This document shows, one piece after another, positions 5,862 through 6,319 of a stretch of 6,319 nt of DNA. The notes beneath the pieces were generated by a model. It had not been told where the DNA came from. It saw only the letters and a list, made by a program, of their open reading frames with translations, and ran no database searches. The position numbers and the translations under genes were made by a program. The stretch's first letter is position 1. Every line of letters starts with the position of its first letter. The stretch lies in NCBI GenBank assembly GCA_002711555.1, contig PARQ01000010.1:1-6319 (forward strand), in the 5' to 3' direction. The DNA comes from Rhodospirillaceae bacterium. GTDB lineage: Bacteria > Pseudomonadota > Alphaproteobacteria > UBA8366.

Positions 5862-5891
5862 TCTGTGCAGGCGCCGTATTGCCTGCACAGA
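5862..5891 (-). terminator. Strong inverted repeat, likely terminator of the pseudoazurin gene
   Basis: TCTGTGCAGGC (5862-5872) and GCCTGCACAGA (5881-5891) form a perfect 11-base stem with an eight-base loop. It begins 22 bases past the pseudoazurin stop codon in the direction of transcription, the usual place for a terminator. The tail on the leftward strand is not a continuous T-run (a short TTT comes about 8 bases later), so it may work as an mRNA 3'-end stabiliser rather than a classic intrinsic terminator. Confidence 0.55.
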
Positions 5892-5913
5892 ATACCTAAG
5901 GAATAACCAATTG

Positions 5914-6319
5914 TTATTTTTCTAATTCAGCTATTAGCTTTTTGGCTAATTTTTTTGATTTGCCTACAAATTTAACCTTTTTAATTTTCGCAAGGTTAGA
6001 TTTGTTTTTACCTACCACGACAAATCCGATCATGCCCATGGCTTTGTGAGGTGTACACCAATAAGCATAAATGCCGGGAACTTTGAATGTATACTTGGCA
6101 TCTTTTGACAGCTTTGATTTGAATTTCTTAACGCCGTCAGGGACACCGTTTTTCAATATGAATTCAACGTTATGACCCTTACTTTTTGACTTCCAAACAA
6201 CGGTATCGCCGACGGACACATACGCAATTTGGTTTGAATAAACATTTCGGTCGCGACCTTGTTTGTTTAACATATCAATACTTATTTCGGCGGCATTAGC
6301 AGAGAAGCTAAGACAGACG
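5914..6319 (-). CDS. Pseudoazurin, periplasmic blue copper protein (5' end beyond window)
   Basis: This is a type 1 copper (cupredoxin) electron carrier. The frame stays open past the internal ATG at 6273 to the window edge, giving ...SCLSFSANA|AEISIDMLNK: the end of a signal peptide with a SANA|A cleavage site, followed by the usual pseudoazurin mature start. The ATG at 6273 is therefore the Met of the MLNK motif and not the start. Counting the mature protein from AEIS, the copper ligands are H40 (KGHNVE), C79 and H82 (WCTPH) and M87 (MGM), matching the family's spacing. The two C-terminal helices (about 100-125) are present, so the 3' end is intact. Pseudoazurins pass electrons to nitrite reductase or other periplasmic oxidoreductases; no partner gene is visible here. 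The protein is unusually lysine-rich (25 Lys in the last 119 residues). A strong inverted repeat follows the stop. Confidence 0.93.
   Translation of the reverse strand, partial: VCLSFSANAAEISIDMLNKQGRDRNVYSNQIAYVSVGDTVVWKSKSKGHNVEFILKNGVPDGVKKFKSKLSKDAKYTFKVPGIYAYWCTPHKAMGMIGFVVVGKNKSNLAKIKKVKFVGKSKKLAKKLIAELEK

Overview
The window looks like a stretch of AT-rich chromosome from a Gram-negative, probably proteobacterial (perhaps alphaproteobacterial) organism. The evidence is a periplasmic pseudoazurin, several proteins with Sec signal peptides, a YaiI/DUF188 protein and a TauD/TfdA-type dioxygenase. There is no sign of a transposase, integrase, CRISPR array, tRNA or rRNA. The taxonomic call is an inference from protein families only.

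Layout from left to right: (1) a leftward yaiI-family gene (71-520); (2) a leftward gene for an unrecognised secreted protein (658-1515); (3) a divergent rightward gene for a small exported surface-adhesin-E-like protein (1719-2180); (4) a rightward 2-oxoglutarate/Fe(II) dioxygenase (2276-3154), started at TTG behind a near-perfect Shine-Dalgarno; (5) a rightward exported histidine phosphatase (3277-3852); (6) convergent to it, a leftward gene for a bacterial pentameric ligand-gated ion channel (3895-5040); (7) about 870 bases without a recognisable gene (5041-5913), holding a GC-richer block with nested complementary arms, several hairpins and a strong inverted repeat just downstream of the next gene; (8) a leftward pseudoazurin gene whose start lies beyond the right edge (5914-6319).

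The genes do not form an obvious pathway. Most sit in separate transcription units with their own intergenic spaces, and only the dioxygenase and phosphatase could plausibly share a transcript. Five of the seven proteins carry an export signal, so the common theme is the cell envelope. The outstanding item is the Cys-loop-receptor relative: it keeps the ligand-binding-domain and four-helix signatures of the family but lacks both partners of the usually conserved Asp-Arg coupling pair, and it has a cysteine-containing tail after the last membrane helix.
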